A DNA stretch of 49,046 nucleotides from NCBI GenBank assembly GCA_011391215.1, contig JAABQX010000009.1:1-49046 (forward strand). Reading direction: 5' to 3'. Positions 10,151 through 19,576 of the stretch are shown here, piece after piece. The DNA is from Rhodocyclaceae bacterium. GTDB taxonomy: Bacteria > Pseudomonadota > Gammaproteobacteria > Burkholderiales > Rhodocyclaceae. Each line of letters opens with the position of its first letter. The stretch's first letter is position 1. The notes beneath the pieces are model-generated. The model was not told the DNA's origin and did no database searches. It saw only the letters and a program-made list of their open reading frames with translations. Both the position numbers and the translations under genes were made by a program.

Positions 10151-11607
10151 GTGGCGGCCGGTCGCAGGCTGCGGTAAAGATCCAGGTAGCGGCTGGCCGG
10201 GCCATTCCAGCTGTAGTCGCCGGCCATGGCGTTCTGCTGCAACTGATGCCAGCTGGCTTTGTCATGCCAGAGCAGCGCGGCCCAGCGGGCGGTGCCCACG
10301 ACCGCATCGAGGGTGGCGTCGTTGAACACGAAGCCGTTGGCGCTGCCATCCGCCAGGCCGGCCGCCGAGTAATTCACCACCGTATCGGCCAATCCGCCGG
10401 TGGCGCGCACCAGCGGCGGCGTGCCATAGGCAAGGCTGTACATCTGGTTCAGACCGCAGGGCTCGAAGCGCGAGGGCATCAGGAAGATGTCGGCGCCGGC
10501 TTCGATACGGTGCGCCAGCGCCTCGTTGAAGCCGATGGTTACTGCGACATTACCCGGGTGCCGTTCGGCAAGTTCGCGGAAGGCCGTTTCCAGACCTTTT
10601 TCGCCATTCCCGAGCACGACCAGTTGCGCCGGGAACTCGGCCAGCAGATCGCCCGCCGCCGCCACGAGATCCAGGCCTTTCTGGTAAGTCAGGCGGCTCA
10701 CGACGCCGAACAACGGGCAGTCGATACGTTCGGTCAGGCCGACCTGGCGTTGCAACTCCGCCTTGTTGGCTGCCTTGACATACAGATGCTCGCGATCATA
10801 CGGGGCGGCCAGATGGGGATCATGCGCCGGATTCCACGTCGCGTAATCGATGCCGTTCAGGATGCCGGTGAGCTGGCTGGCTCGATCGGTCAATAGCCCT
10901 TGCAAACCCATGCCCTCGGCCGGGCTCTGGATTTCATGTGCATACGTCGGACTCACCGTGGTCAGCGCATCGGCATGGCGCAAGCCGGCTTTGAGGAAGG
11001 ACATGTAGCCGTAATACTCGACGCCATCCATGTGCCAATCGCTGGAGGTCAGCGCGAGCTCACCCATCACGTCAGAAGAAAACACGCCCTGGAACGCCAG
11101 GTTGTGGATCGTCAGCACCGTTGCGGCGCCGTCGCTTTCGTAGAAGCGCAGGTAGTAGGGTGCGAGACCGGTCTGCCAGTCATGGCAATGCAGCACATCT
11201 GGCCGCCAGCCCGGAACCGGCGTGCCAGCGCCGGACAAGCGGGCGGCCACACGCGCCAGTAGCGCGAAACGCAAATGGTTGTCGGGCCAGTCATGCCCGT
11301 CGGCGCCAAGATAAGGGTTGCCAGGGCGATCGAAAAGCGCGGGGCAGTCGAGCAGAAAGAACTTCAGGCCGTCGGCACTTTCAGCTTCGTACAAATCGGC
11401 GCCCGGCAGGTGGCCACCCATCCAGGGTAAATGCACGAGGTGGTGCGCCTGGGGAAATGCATCGCGCAAGGCCGGATAGCGCGGCGCCAGCACGCGCATA
11501 TCGCAGCCTGCTTGTTGCAGCGCCAGCGGCAACGCACCGGCAACGTCACCGAGGCCGCCGGTTTTGACCCACGGTGTAATTTCCGAAGTGGCAAACAAGA
11601 CTTTCAC
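10147..11607 (-). CDS. glgA: Glycogen synthase (ADP-glucose, GT5)
   Basis: MKVLFATSEITPWVKTGGLGDVAGALP; NGIDYATWNP; MPSRFEPCGLNQMYSLAYGTPPLV. Confidence 0.97.
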   Translation of the reverse strand: MKVLFATSEITPWVKTGGLGDVAGALPLALQQAGCDMRVLAPRYPALRDAFPQAHHLVHLPWMGGHLPGADLYEAESADGLKFFLLDCPALFDRPGNPYLGADGHDWPDNHLRFALLARVAARLSGAGTPVPGWRPDVLHCHDWQTGLAPYYLRFYESDGAATVLTIHNLAFQGVFSSDVMGELALTSSDWHMDGVEYYGYMSFLKAGLRHADALTTVSPTYAHEIQSPAEGMGLQGLLTDRASQLTGILNGIDYATWNPAHDPHLAAPYDREHLYVKAANKAELQRQVGLTERIDCPLFGVVSRLTYQKGLDLVAAAGDLLAEFPAQLVVLGNGEKGLETAFRELAERHPGNVAVTIGFNEALAHRIEAGADIFLMPSRFEPCGLNQMYSLAYGTPPLVRATGGLADTVVNYSAAGLADGSANGFVFNDATLDAVVGTARWAALLWHDKASWHQLQQNAMAGDYSWNGPASRYLDLYRSLRPAAT

Positions 11608-11617
11608 GTGGCGGCTT

Positions 11618-13276
11618 TCATGATTTGATGGCGGCGATCAGGCCGGCGGTTGAGCTATCGACGTTGGCTACAGGTACCTTGCCTTCGATCATCGGCAGCA
11701 ACGAATTGGCGATCTGCTTGCCGTATTCGACACCCCACTGATCGAAAGCGTCGAGGTGCCAGAGCACGCCGAGGGTAAATACCTTGTGTTCATAGAGTGC
11801 AATAAGCGCGCCGAGGGTGTGTGGGTCGAGTCTGGGCAGCAACAGCGTCGTCGACGGCTGGTTGCCGGGGAAGATTTTGTAAGGGGCGAGAAAAGTCGGC
11901 GCCAAGGCAACGCCTTCCTGTGTTTGGGCGGCCGCCGTCAACTCGGCGAGCGCTTCGGCTTCGGTCTTGCCCTTCATCAACGCGGAGCTCTGTGCGAAAC
12001 AGTTGGCCAGCAACTTTTCGTGATGGCCGGGCAGCGGGAAATCGGGTTCGCGGCAGGCGATGAATTCGCAGGAGAGCGCCCTGCCTCCCTGGTGCAGCAG
12101 TTGGTAGAACGCATGCTGGCCATTCGTGCCCGGCTCGCCCCAGATGATGGGCAAGGTGGGGCAGCCGACCAGTTTGCCGTCGCGGTCGATCTGCTTGCCG
12201 AGGCTTTCCATTTCGAGCTGTTGCAGGTAACGCGGCAACAGGCCCAGCGACTGGCTGTAAGGCAATACTGCACGGGTTTGCAGGCCGATGAAGTCGGCAT
12301 TCCAGAGCTCGATCAACGCGAGGATCGCCGGCAGGTTTTCCAGCGGCGGCGCAGTAAAAAAGTGCTCATCCATCGCCCGGGCGCCCGCCAGGAGTTCCTC
12401 GAATCCCTTGAATCCGATTGCCAGCGCCACCGGCAGTCCGATCGCCGACCACAGCGAAAAGCGACCGCCAACCCAATCCCAGAAAGCAAAGGCGTTATCA
12501 GGGTCGATACCGAAAGCTGCCACGCGGTCGAGTGCGGTGGACACGGCAACGAAGTGGCGTGCCACGGCCACGTCCCCCAACGCTGCGGTCAGCCAGGCGC
12601 GCGCCGAGGTGGCATTCTGCATCGTTTCCTGCGTGGTGAAGGTCTTGCTGGCGATAATGAACAAAGTGGTGCGCGGCGTCAGGTTTGCCAGCGTGGTGGC
12701 GAGATCGGCACCATCGAGGTTGGCCACGTAATGCACGCGCAAATGCGGCACGCGGTGTGCAGAGAGCGCCTGGGTCGCCATACGCGGGCCCAGATCGGAG
12801 CCGCCGATGCCGATGTTGACGATGTCGGTAATCGGCTCGCCGGTGGCGCCGCGCCATTTGCCCGAGTGGATGGCGTCGCAGAAGCCACGCATCTTGTCGA
12901 GTACCGCGCGCACATCGGGCATGACGTCGTGGCCGGCGACCATGAGCGGACCACCGGCATGGCCAATGTTACGCAGGGCAACGTGCAGCACGGCACGGTT
13001 TTCGGTATGGTTGATCGGCTCGCCGGCGCGCATGCGCGCAATCCAGCCGGGCACATCGGCGGTTTCCCACAAGCCGACCAGAAGCGGCAGGGTATCCGGG
13101 GTAATGCGCTGTTTGGAAAGGTCGAGCAGCCAATCGTCACCGTGGTTCCAGTGCACCGAAAGGCGTTGAAAGCGTGTCGGGTCGGCAGCGAAAAGATCGC
13201 GCAGATGCTGGTCGCGCAGGCCGTGGGCATGGCGCTCGGCGTGCTTCCAGGCGGGTGAATGAAGAATGGGTGTCAT
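11618..13276 (-). CDS. pgi: Glucose-6-phosphate isomerase
   Basis: VNIGIGGSDLGPRMATQAL; GGRFSLWSAIGLP; ALIALYEHKVFTLGVLWHLDAFDQWGVEYGKQ. Confidence 0.97.
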   Translation of the reverse strand: MTPILHSPAWKHAERHAHGLRDQHLRDLFAADPTRFQRLSVHWNHGDDWLLDLSKQRITPDTLPLLVGLWETADVPGWIARMRAGEPINHTENRAVLHVALRNIGHAGGPLMVAGHDVMPDVRAVLDKMRGFCDAIHSGKWRGATGEPITDIVNIGIGGSDLGPRMATQALSAHRVPHLRVHYVANLDGADLATTLANLTPRTTLFIIASKTFTTQETMQNATSARAWLTAALGDVAVARHFVAVSTALDRVAAFGIDPDNAFAFWDWVGGRFSLWSAIGLPVALAIGFKGFEELLAGARAMDEHFFTAPPLENLPAILALIELWNADFIGLQTRAVLPYSQSLGLLPRYLQQLEMESLGKQIDRDGKLVGCPTLPIIWGEPGTNGQHAFYQLLHQGGRALSCEFIACREPDFPLPGHHEKLLANCFAQSSALMKGKTEAEALAELTAAAQTQEGVALAPTFLAPYKIFPGNQPSTTLLLPRLDPHTLGALIALYEHKVFTLGVLWHLDAFDQWGVEYGKQIANSLLPMIEGKVPVANVDSSTAGLIAAIKS

Positions 13277-15834
13277 AGCCAGATCATCATGCCCATCTCG
13301 AAGGGATGGGTCAGCAATTCGTGGTGGGGGTAAGCGCGGATACGGTAATCGATCTTGCCGCAGACATCCGGCGTCAGCATGATGGTGAAGATGCTCTCGC
13401 CGCCCTCCCCCGGCCCCTTGTATTCGAGGGGCATGCGGCGCGGCGGTTTCGATTTCGCATTGGCGCCGGGTCTCGCCATGAGCATTTCAACAGTAATGTC
13501 TTCCGGCTGCAGACCATCGAGGCGCACGGCGACCTCGAAACACAGGCTTTCGCCATAGGCAATCCGCCTGACCGGATTGTCGACGCGCCGCAAGCTGACC
13601 TGCGGCCATGCGTGCTGCACTTTTTGTTTCCAGTCGGCCAACTTGCGTGCCGCAGCAAACTTTTTGGCGCTCTTGAGCCGCCATTGCTGGTCGGCCGGTG
13701 CATAGAACTTGGTGACATACTCACCGACCATGCGCGCCGAGGTGAAATGCGGCGTGATGGTCGCCATCGAACGTTTGGCCATGCTGACCCAACCCGGCGA
13801 AAACCCCATCGGCCCGCGTGCGTAATAGAGCGGGATCACCTTGTCCTGCAAAGTCTCGTAGAGCGAACGGCCCTCCTCCTGGTCACGGCGTTCTTCGTCA
13901 TGGATGCTCGACGCCGGCTTGATCGCCCAACCGTTCGCACCGTCTTCACCTTCATGAAAACCTTCACCCCACCAGCCATCGAGCACCGAGAGATTGGGGA
14001 CGCCATTGATGGCGGCTTTCATGCCCGAGGTACCGGAGGCCTCGAGCGGGTAGATGGGATTGTTGAGCCAGACGTCGACACCGGAAACCAGGCGACGCGC
14101 CAGACGCAGGTCATAACCTTCGACGAGCAGGAAGTGGCCCTCGAATTCCGGCATCTGCGCAACCTCATGGATGCGGCGGATGAAGGCCTGGCCGGGCTGG
14201 TCGGCCGGATGGGCCTTGCCGGCAAAGATGAACAATACCGGATGCTCGGGATTGCAGATGAGGCGCTGCAGGTGGTCGAGATCGCGGAACAGCAGCGTCG
14301 CACGCTTGTAGGTGGCAAAACGGCGGGCGAAGCCGATGGTCAGGACGTTGGGGTTTTCGGCATCGGCCAGTTGCAACAGTCGATCGATATGCGACTGAGA
14401 GCTCTGATTACGGGTGTACTGCTGCGTGATGCGATGGCGCACCAACTGGAGCATCTGTGCCTTGATCGACTGGCGCACGCTCCAGAACGCATGGTCGCGA
14501 ATGGCGTGGATCTCCGACCAACATTGCGGGTCCGTCAGCCGCTGGCGCCAGGCCGGGCCGAGGACACGATCAAAGGTTTCATGCCAGAGATCGGAAAGGA
14601 AAGTCGGCACATGGACACCGTTGGTGACATAGCTGATCGGGTTTTCGGTCGGCTCGATTTGCGGCCACAGGCTGGCGCAGATCTCCGCAGAAACGGTGCC
14701 GTGGATGCGCGACACGCCATTGTGAAAACGCGAGCCGCGAATGGCCAGCGCCGTCATGTTGAAATCCGGCTGTTCGTTGATGCGGCCAAGTGCGATCAGA
14801 TTATTGATGTCGCAGCCCATGTCGTGACAGCATTCCTCGAAGTAACGGCGGATCGAATCTTCGGCAAAATGGTCATGGCCGGCAGGTACCGGCGTATGGG
14901 TGGTGAACACGGTATTGCTGGCCACCGCTTCGAGCGCACTGGAAAAATCCAGCCCGTCCTTGATCAGGTCGCGGGTGCGCTCGAGAATGAGGAAAGCGGC
15001 ATGGCCCTCATTGATATGCCAGACCGTCGGTTTGAGCCCGATTTCGGCCAGTGCACGCACGCCGCCCATGCCGAGCACAATCTCCTGTTCCAGACGCATG
15101 CTGCGATCGCCGCCGTAGAGCTGGTGAGCAATATTGCGGTCATGCGCAGTATTCTTCTCGAGGTCGGTGTCGAGCAGGTAAAGCGTGATATGGCCGACTC
15201 GCGTTGACCAGACCTTAATATGCACATCGCGGCCGGGCATGCGCACGCTGACTTCGAGATCGCTGCCATCCTTGCGCTTGACCGGCACGACGGGCAGGTC
15301 GTCAAAGTCGGCATCGTTGTACTGCGCATGCTGGCGTCCTTCGCCGTCGATGCTTTGCAGGAAATAACCCTGGCGATAGAGGAGCCCGATGCCGACGAAA
15401 GGCAGGTTCAGGTCACTGGCGGTCTTGCAATGATCGCCCGCCAGGATGCCGAGACCGCCCGAGTAGATCGGCAGGCTCTCATGGAAGCCGAACTCGGCAC
15501 AAAAATAGGCGACCAGGCTGCCTTCCGGCAAGTGCGGGCCATGCTCGCGCCCCGGATTGTCATGGTAAGTGTCGTAAGCCGAGAGTACCCGCGCCAGGGT
15601 ACCGAGAAACACCGGATCTTCCGCCGCCTCGTCGAGCCGATGCTGGTCGATACGCTTCAGGAAGGCCTTCGGGCTATGTCCGACGGTCCCCCAGAGTTTT
15701 TGCCCGAGACGGGCGAACAGGTTACGTGTCGGCCGGTCCCAGCTGTACCAAAGATTATTGGCGAGTTCATTGAGTCGCTCCAGGCGCGCGGGCAGTTGCG
15801 GATTGACTTCGAGTTGGAATTGGGTGCCGGCCAT
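13273..15834 (-). CDS. glgP: Alpha-glucan (glycogen/starch) phosphorylase, GT35
   Basis: FCAEFGFHESLPIYSGGLGILAGDHCKTASDL; THTPVPAGHDHF; ASGTSGMKAAINGVPNLSVLDGWW. Confidence 0.94.
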   Translation of the reverse strand: MAGTQFQLEVNPQLPARLERLNELANNLWYSWDRPTRNLFARLGQKLWGTVGHSPKAFLKRIDQHRLDEAAEDPVFLGTLARVLSAYDTYHDNPGREHGPHLPEGSLVAYFCAEFGFHESLPIYSGGLGILAGDHCKTASDLNLPFVGIGLLYRQGYFLQSIDGEGRQHAQYNDADFDDLPVVPVKRKDGSDLEVSVRMPGRDVHIKVWSTRVGHITLYLLDTDLEKNTAHDRNIAHQLYGGDRSMRLEQEIVLGMGGVRALAEIGLKPTVWHINEGHAAFLILERTRDLIKDGLDFSSALEAVASNTVFTTHTPVPAGHDHFAEDSIRRYFEECCHDMGCDINNLIALGRINEQPDFNMTALAIRGSRFHNGVSRIHGTVSAEICASLWPQIEPTENPISYVTNGVHVPTFLSDLWHETFDRVLGPAWRQRLTDPQCWSEIHAIRDHAFWSVRQSIKAQMLQLVRHRITQQYTRNQSSQSHIDRLLQLADAENPNVLTIGFARRFATYKRATLLFRDLDHLQRLICNPEHPVLFIFAGKAHPADQPGQAFIRRIHEVAQMPEFEGHFLLVEGYDLRLARRLVSGVDVWLNNPIYPLEASGTSGMKAAINGVPNLSVLDGWWGEGFHEGEDGANGWAIKPASSIHDEERRDQEEGRSLYETLQDKVIPLYYARGPMGFSPGWVSMAKRSMATITPHFTSARMVGEYVTKFYAPADQQWRLKSAKKFAAARKLADWKQKVQHAWPQVSLRRVDNPVRRIAYGESLCFEVAVRLDGLQPEDITVEMLMARPGANAKSKPPRRMPLEYKGPGEGGESIFTIMLTPDVCGKIDYRIRAYPHHELLTHPFEMGMMIWL

Positions 15835-15875
15835 GATGATCCCGTCTTGAGTTTGTTAGTCGAATATTACGCAGG

Positions 15876-17612
15876 TTAGGCAGTGGGTGCAGTTGCGCGG
15901 CGCATGGCGCCTCCCGCGTCGACCGGAACGGCATCGTCCCGGCCTGCGGAGATCGGCACCTCGAGCTGGGCCGGCGGCGCCAGTTGCAGACAGCGATACA
16001 GATTGGCCAGATTGCGGCGGAACAGCTGGTCAAAGCTGACCACGGCCTGTGCCGGGTTGTAGTCGCCAAACCACCAGAACCAGTCGGAGCTTTCACAAAC
16101 AGTGAGCTGGGCCTCCGCCTCCGCCGCCGCCTCGGCAGAAAGCCGGCCGCTGGCAATGATCTGGTCGAAGCTGTGTTTTGCTGCACACAAGAGATCCCAG
16201 GCGTGGTTCTTTGCCGGGTCGCCGATCCAGGTGGACAAATTGCCATATACCCAGCTGCCCGCTGTCAGGTGGTGTAGCTGGCCGGGCGCAGGACTGGCGG
16301 CATCTTCCAGCACATCGACATAAGTGCGCGTGCGGATTTGCGGGTGCGCCTCAAGCAGGCCATACAGATCCTCAAAGAAATAGTAGCCGTTGTACGGGTA
16401 GTACTCCCAGGCATTTTCGCCGTCGAGAATAATGCTGACCTGGGGCGTGGCATCCGCCGGTGCGGCAGCGGCTGCCGTTGCTATGGCCTCAAGCTGGGCG
16501 ACGAAGTGTGCGGCAGCGTCACGGCCGTGCCACTTCGAATACTCGAAACCGATCAAGTCGGAAAGGCGATCATCGCGAAAGAACAAGGTCATCCCCGGCG
16601 CTTCCGCGATCTGCCATGACTGGCAAGCGGCAGCGGGATGACGGGCGGCGTGATGCGCGCCGAGACTTTGCTTCAAAACATTTTCACCGCTGGCCATCCA
16701 GCGGCAGCCATGGGCGGCGGCGAGGTGAGCAAATGCGGCCGACAAGGCGCCTTCGGCCGGCCACATGCCGGCAGGCTCCTTGCCGAAACGCTGCGCATGG
16801 CTGCTTCTGGCCGTTTCAAGGTGCTTGCGCACGCGATCCCTACCGCCGGGATAAGTGGTGGCGAGCGGCAGCGGTGCTTCGGGTACAGCCTCGCGCGCGG
16901 ACTGGAAATCGAGCAGCAGGGGTGATAACGGATGGCTGTAGGGCGTCGTGGTCAGCTCGATCTGGCCACGCGACTGCAAGGTGCGATAGCGCGGTACCAG
17001 ATTGGCGAGCGTCTTGCCGATGAGCGCCAGCAGATTCTGACGGTCGGTCAGGCTGAAACCTTCCCCCTTGGCCATCAACTCGGCCAGCAGGGGCTCGTTG
17101 CGGCGCTCGGTTTCGCCTGTCCAGACCAGGTGATACCAGGTCACCAGATCGGCCAAATAGGCGCCCGACAGGTAGGTCAGGGCCGCCTCGCCCTCACGTG
17201 CCAGCGATTCGTGCAACTCATGCAGCCGCTGGTAGCGCGGGAAAGGCGCCAGCATCGTGGCGTGATGGCAGCGGAAACACGCCTGCAGCAGAAAAGCGCG
17301 CTCCTCCTTGTCCAACCGGTCCAGATCGGGTGTCGCGAGGAGACGCAACAGGGGATCACGGAAGCCGTCGGGCTGCAACTGCGCGGCCGCGAACTGCGCG
17401 ATGTAGTCGTCTATCTGGTCGAGCAACACCGGCACGAAATTGACAACGGCACGAATCTTCGGATGGCGTTCCAGATGCGCCACCATGTCGGTGTAATCCT
17501 TCAGGGCGTGCAAATAGGTCCAGGGCATAACGAACTCACCGCTCGCATGATCGCGATAGTCCGGCTGGTGCATATGCCAGAGAAATATCAGATCAAGCTG
17601 CGGCGCGTTCAT
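15876..17612 (-). CDS. Glycoside hydrolase family 57 protein (alpha-amylase/glucanotransferase-like)
   Basis: LDLIFLWHMHQPDYRD; GMWPAEGALS; SIILDGENAWEYYPYNGYYFFEDLY. Confidence 0.88.
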   Translation of the reverse strand: MNAPQLDLIFLWHMHQPDYRDHASGEFVMPWTYLHALKDYTDMVAHLERHPKIRAVVNFVPVLLDQIDDYIAQFAAAQLQPDGFRDPLLRLLATPDLDRLDKEERAFLLQACFRCHHATMLAPFPRYQRLHELHESLAREGEAALTYLSGAYLADLVTWYHLVWTGETERRNEPLLAELMAKGEGFSLTDRQNLLALIGKTLANLVPRYRTLQSRGQIELTTTPYSHPLSPLLLDFQSAREAVPEAPLPLATTYPGGRDRVRKHLETARSSHAQRFGKEPAGMWPAEGALSAAFAHLAAAHGCRWMASGENVLKQSLGAHHAARHPAAACQSWQIAEAPGMTLFFRDDRLSDLIGFEYSKWHGRDAAAHFVAQLEAIATAAAAAPADATPQVSIILDGENAWEYYPYNGYYFFEDLYGLLEAHPQIRTRTYVDVLEDAASPAPGQLHHLTAGSWVYGNLSTWIGDPAKNHAWDLLCAAKHSFDQIIASGRLSAEAAAEAEAQLTVCESSDWFWWFGDYNPAQAVVSFDQLFRRNLANLYRCLQLAPPAQLEVPISAGRDDAVPVDAGGAMRRATAPTA

Positions 17613-17645
17613 GGAGCGCTCGGGAAACCAGTGGGACGGTGCGCG

Positions 17646-18950
17646 TCAGCGGATTTGGTGGATCTTCTGTCCGAGCATCTCCGGAGTCACCAGCGTGACG
17701 CCCTTCTCGGTGACGTGGAAGCGTTTGCGATCCTCTTCCAGGTCATAGCCGATCACCATCTCATCCGGCACCTTGCAGTTCTTGTCGATCACGGCACGGC
17801 GGATTTTTGCATGGCGGCCGATTTCGCAATTCGGCAGGATCACCGAATCCTCTACCTCCGCCCAGCTATGGACGAAAACGCGCGAGAACAGCAGGGAACG
17901 ACGCACCGTGGCGCCGCTGATGATGTCGCCGCCCGAGACCAGCGAATCGATCGCAGCACCGCGCCGGTCTTCTTCGTCAAAGACGAACTTGGCGGGCGGC
18001 AACTGCTCCTGGTGCGTCCAGATCGGCCATTCCTCGTCGTACATGTTCAGTTCGGGCGACACCTTGGTCAACTCGATATTGGCTTCCCAGTAGGCATCGA
18101 CGGTACCGACATCGCGCCAGTAAGGAATGCCACTTTCCGTCATGCCGACGCAACTGTCCGTGAAACTGTGCGCAAAGGCCCGGTAGCGGGAGATGACGTG
18201 CGGCAGGACATTCTTGCCGAAGTCGTGATCCGAGTGCGGATCGTCGGCATCACGGATCAATTGTTCGAAGAGGAAGGCGGCATTGAAGACATACACGCCC
18301 ATGTTGGCTAGCGAGCGGTCGGGCCGGCCGGGAATGCAGGGGGGATCCTTCGGTTTTTCCATGAAGCTGGTGATGCGGTTTTCGCTATCCACCCCCATGA
18401 CGCCGAACGCGCTGGCCTCCTCGATCGGTACATCCATGCAGGCGATGGTCAGGTCGGCCTCGGCCTGAGCGTGCTGGGCCAGCATGCGGCCGTAGTCCAT
18501 CTTGTAGATGTGGTCACCGGACAGGATCAGCACATATTTCGGGCCATTGCGCCGCAACAGATCCATGTTCTGGAATACTGCGTCGGCAGTTCCCTGGTAC
18601 CAGTCCTCGCCCACCTGCTGCTGAGCGGGAAGCAGGTCGATGAACTCATCGAAACGGCCGTCAAGGAAGCTCCAGCCACGTTGCAGGTGCTGGATCAAGC
18701 TCTGCGCCTTGTATTGCGTGGCCACGCCAATCCGGCGGATGCCGGAATTCACGCAGTTCGACAACGTGAAATCCAGAATGCGGAATTTGCCACCGAAGGG
18801 AACGGCCGGCTTGGAACGCCAGTCGGTCAATTGCATCAACCGACTACCGCGGCCGCCCGCCAGGATGATGGCATAGGTCGAACGCGTCAGCTGGCTGCAA
18901 GAACGGCCAAGCGAGGCCTGTGGATCGTTCAGTGGCAGATCGTGGTGCAT
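17646..18950 (-). CDS. glgC: Glucose-1-phosphate adenylyltransferase
   Basis: [55 protein letters not shown]; start MHHDLPL chosen over the longer ORF. Confidence 0.96.
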   Translation of the reverse strand: MHHDLPLNDPQASLGRSCSQLTRSTYAIILAGGRGSRLMQLTDWRSKPAVPFGGKFRILDFTLSNCVNSGIRRIGVATQYKAQSLIQHLQRGWSFLDGRFDEFIDLLPAQQQVGEDWYQGTADAVFQNMDLLRRNGPKYVLILSGDHIYKMDYGRMLAQHAQAEADLTIACMDVPIEEASAFGVMGVDSENRITSFMEKPKDPPCIPGRPDRSLANMGVYVFNAAFLFEQLIRDADDPHSDHDFGKNVLPHVISRYRAFAHSFTDSCVGMTESGIPYWRDVGTVDAYWEANIELTKVSPELNMYDEEWPIWTHQEQLPPAKFVFDEEDRRGAAIDSLVSGGDIISGATVRRSLLFSRVFVHSWAEVEDSVILPNCEIGRHAKIRRAVIDKNCKVPDEMVIGYDLEEDRKRFHVTEKGVTLVTPEMLGQKIHQIR

Positions 18951-19068
18951 TTGTTGCTCCCTAGAATGCTGTTTGGCATACCCGCCGCATGTTTTTATGT
19001 GTGCCCGCACAACATCCGCGGGCTGGCTCCCTCTGGCGGGCGGGAGTATGAGTTACAGCGTTAGTAAT

Positions 19069-19476
19069 TTATGGATTCAGGATGCCCTCGCTCAACAGGC
19101 GATCAATTTCGTTTTCAGCTTCCACCCAGTCATTGAGTTGGCTCTCGCCATGAAAACCACGGCGTTCCGCAATGTAATACGCGGCAACTTCGACATAGAA
19201 ACGCCTTTGATCAGGCGCCAGCGGTGCAAGTTTGGGTTTCGCGGACGCAGCTTCCTTCTTGGGTGCGGCGGGTTTTGCAGCAGCGGCCGATACTTTGGCA
19301 GGTGCTGCCTCGGCGACCGGCTTTGCGGCGGCAGGCTTCGCTGCGGCTTTGGCAGCTGCGGGCTTTACCGGAGCTACGGGCTTAGCCGTTGCAGCAGGTT
19401 TGGCTGGCGCTGCGGCTTTTACCGCAGCAGGTTTTGATTTCACCGGTTTTTCACCGGATTTCGTGGTTGTTGCCAT
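19069..19476 (-). CDS. Ala/Lys/Pro-rich (histone-H1-like tail) protein with C-terminal DUF2934-like domain
   Basis: KPAAVKAAAPAKPAATAKPVAPVKPAAAK... low-complexity tail, then FYVEVAAYYIAERRGFHGESQLNDWVEAENEIDRLL. Confidence 0.75.
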   Translation of the reverse strand: MATTTKSGEKPVKSKPAAVKAAAPAKPAATAKPVAPVKPAAAKAAAKPAAAKPVAEAAPAKVSAAAAKPAAPKKEAASAKPKLAPLAPDQRRFYVEVAAYYIAERRGFHGESQLNDWVEAENEIDRLLSEGILNP

Positions 19477-19530
19477 TGCAGTCTCCTCAGAATTGACGAT
19501 AGATGGTTAATTTTTTTAGCTACGGTACGA

Positions 19531-19571
19531 TTTATACACCACGCATGTTGCTGCTTATTGACATCGATCAA
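19531..19571 (-). promoter_or_regulatory. Candidate FNR/Anr-type class II promoter upstream of the DUF2934 gene
   Basis: Minus strand TTGATCGATGTCAA (19558-19571; one mismatch to TTGATNNNNATCAA), 21-nt gap, TATAAA (19531-19536); about 80 nt upstream of the start codon. Confidence 0.5.
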
Positions 19572-19576
19572 TGCTT

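Noticed and set aside
8070-10349. 759-aa minus-strand ORF
   Set aside because: Antisense to the decarboxylase and spanning folA in another frame; typical GC-rich shadow ORF with no recognisable domain
14595-14611. AAAGTCGGCAC in glgP
   Set aside because: Matches only about 10 nt of the repeat and diverges completely afterwards
13306-15207. 633-aa plus-strand ORF
   Set aside because: Fully antisense to glgP; His/Arg/Asp-rich shadow translation
16932-18311. 459-aa plus-strand ORF
   Set aside because: Antisense to the GH57 and glgC genes
19003-19023. GCCCGC...GCGGGC inverted repeat upstream of glgC
   Set aside because: Six-bp stem with 9-nt loop and no T-run; expected by chance in GC-rich DNA
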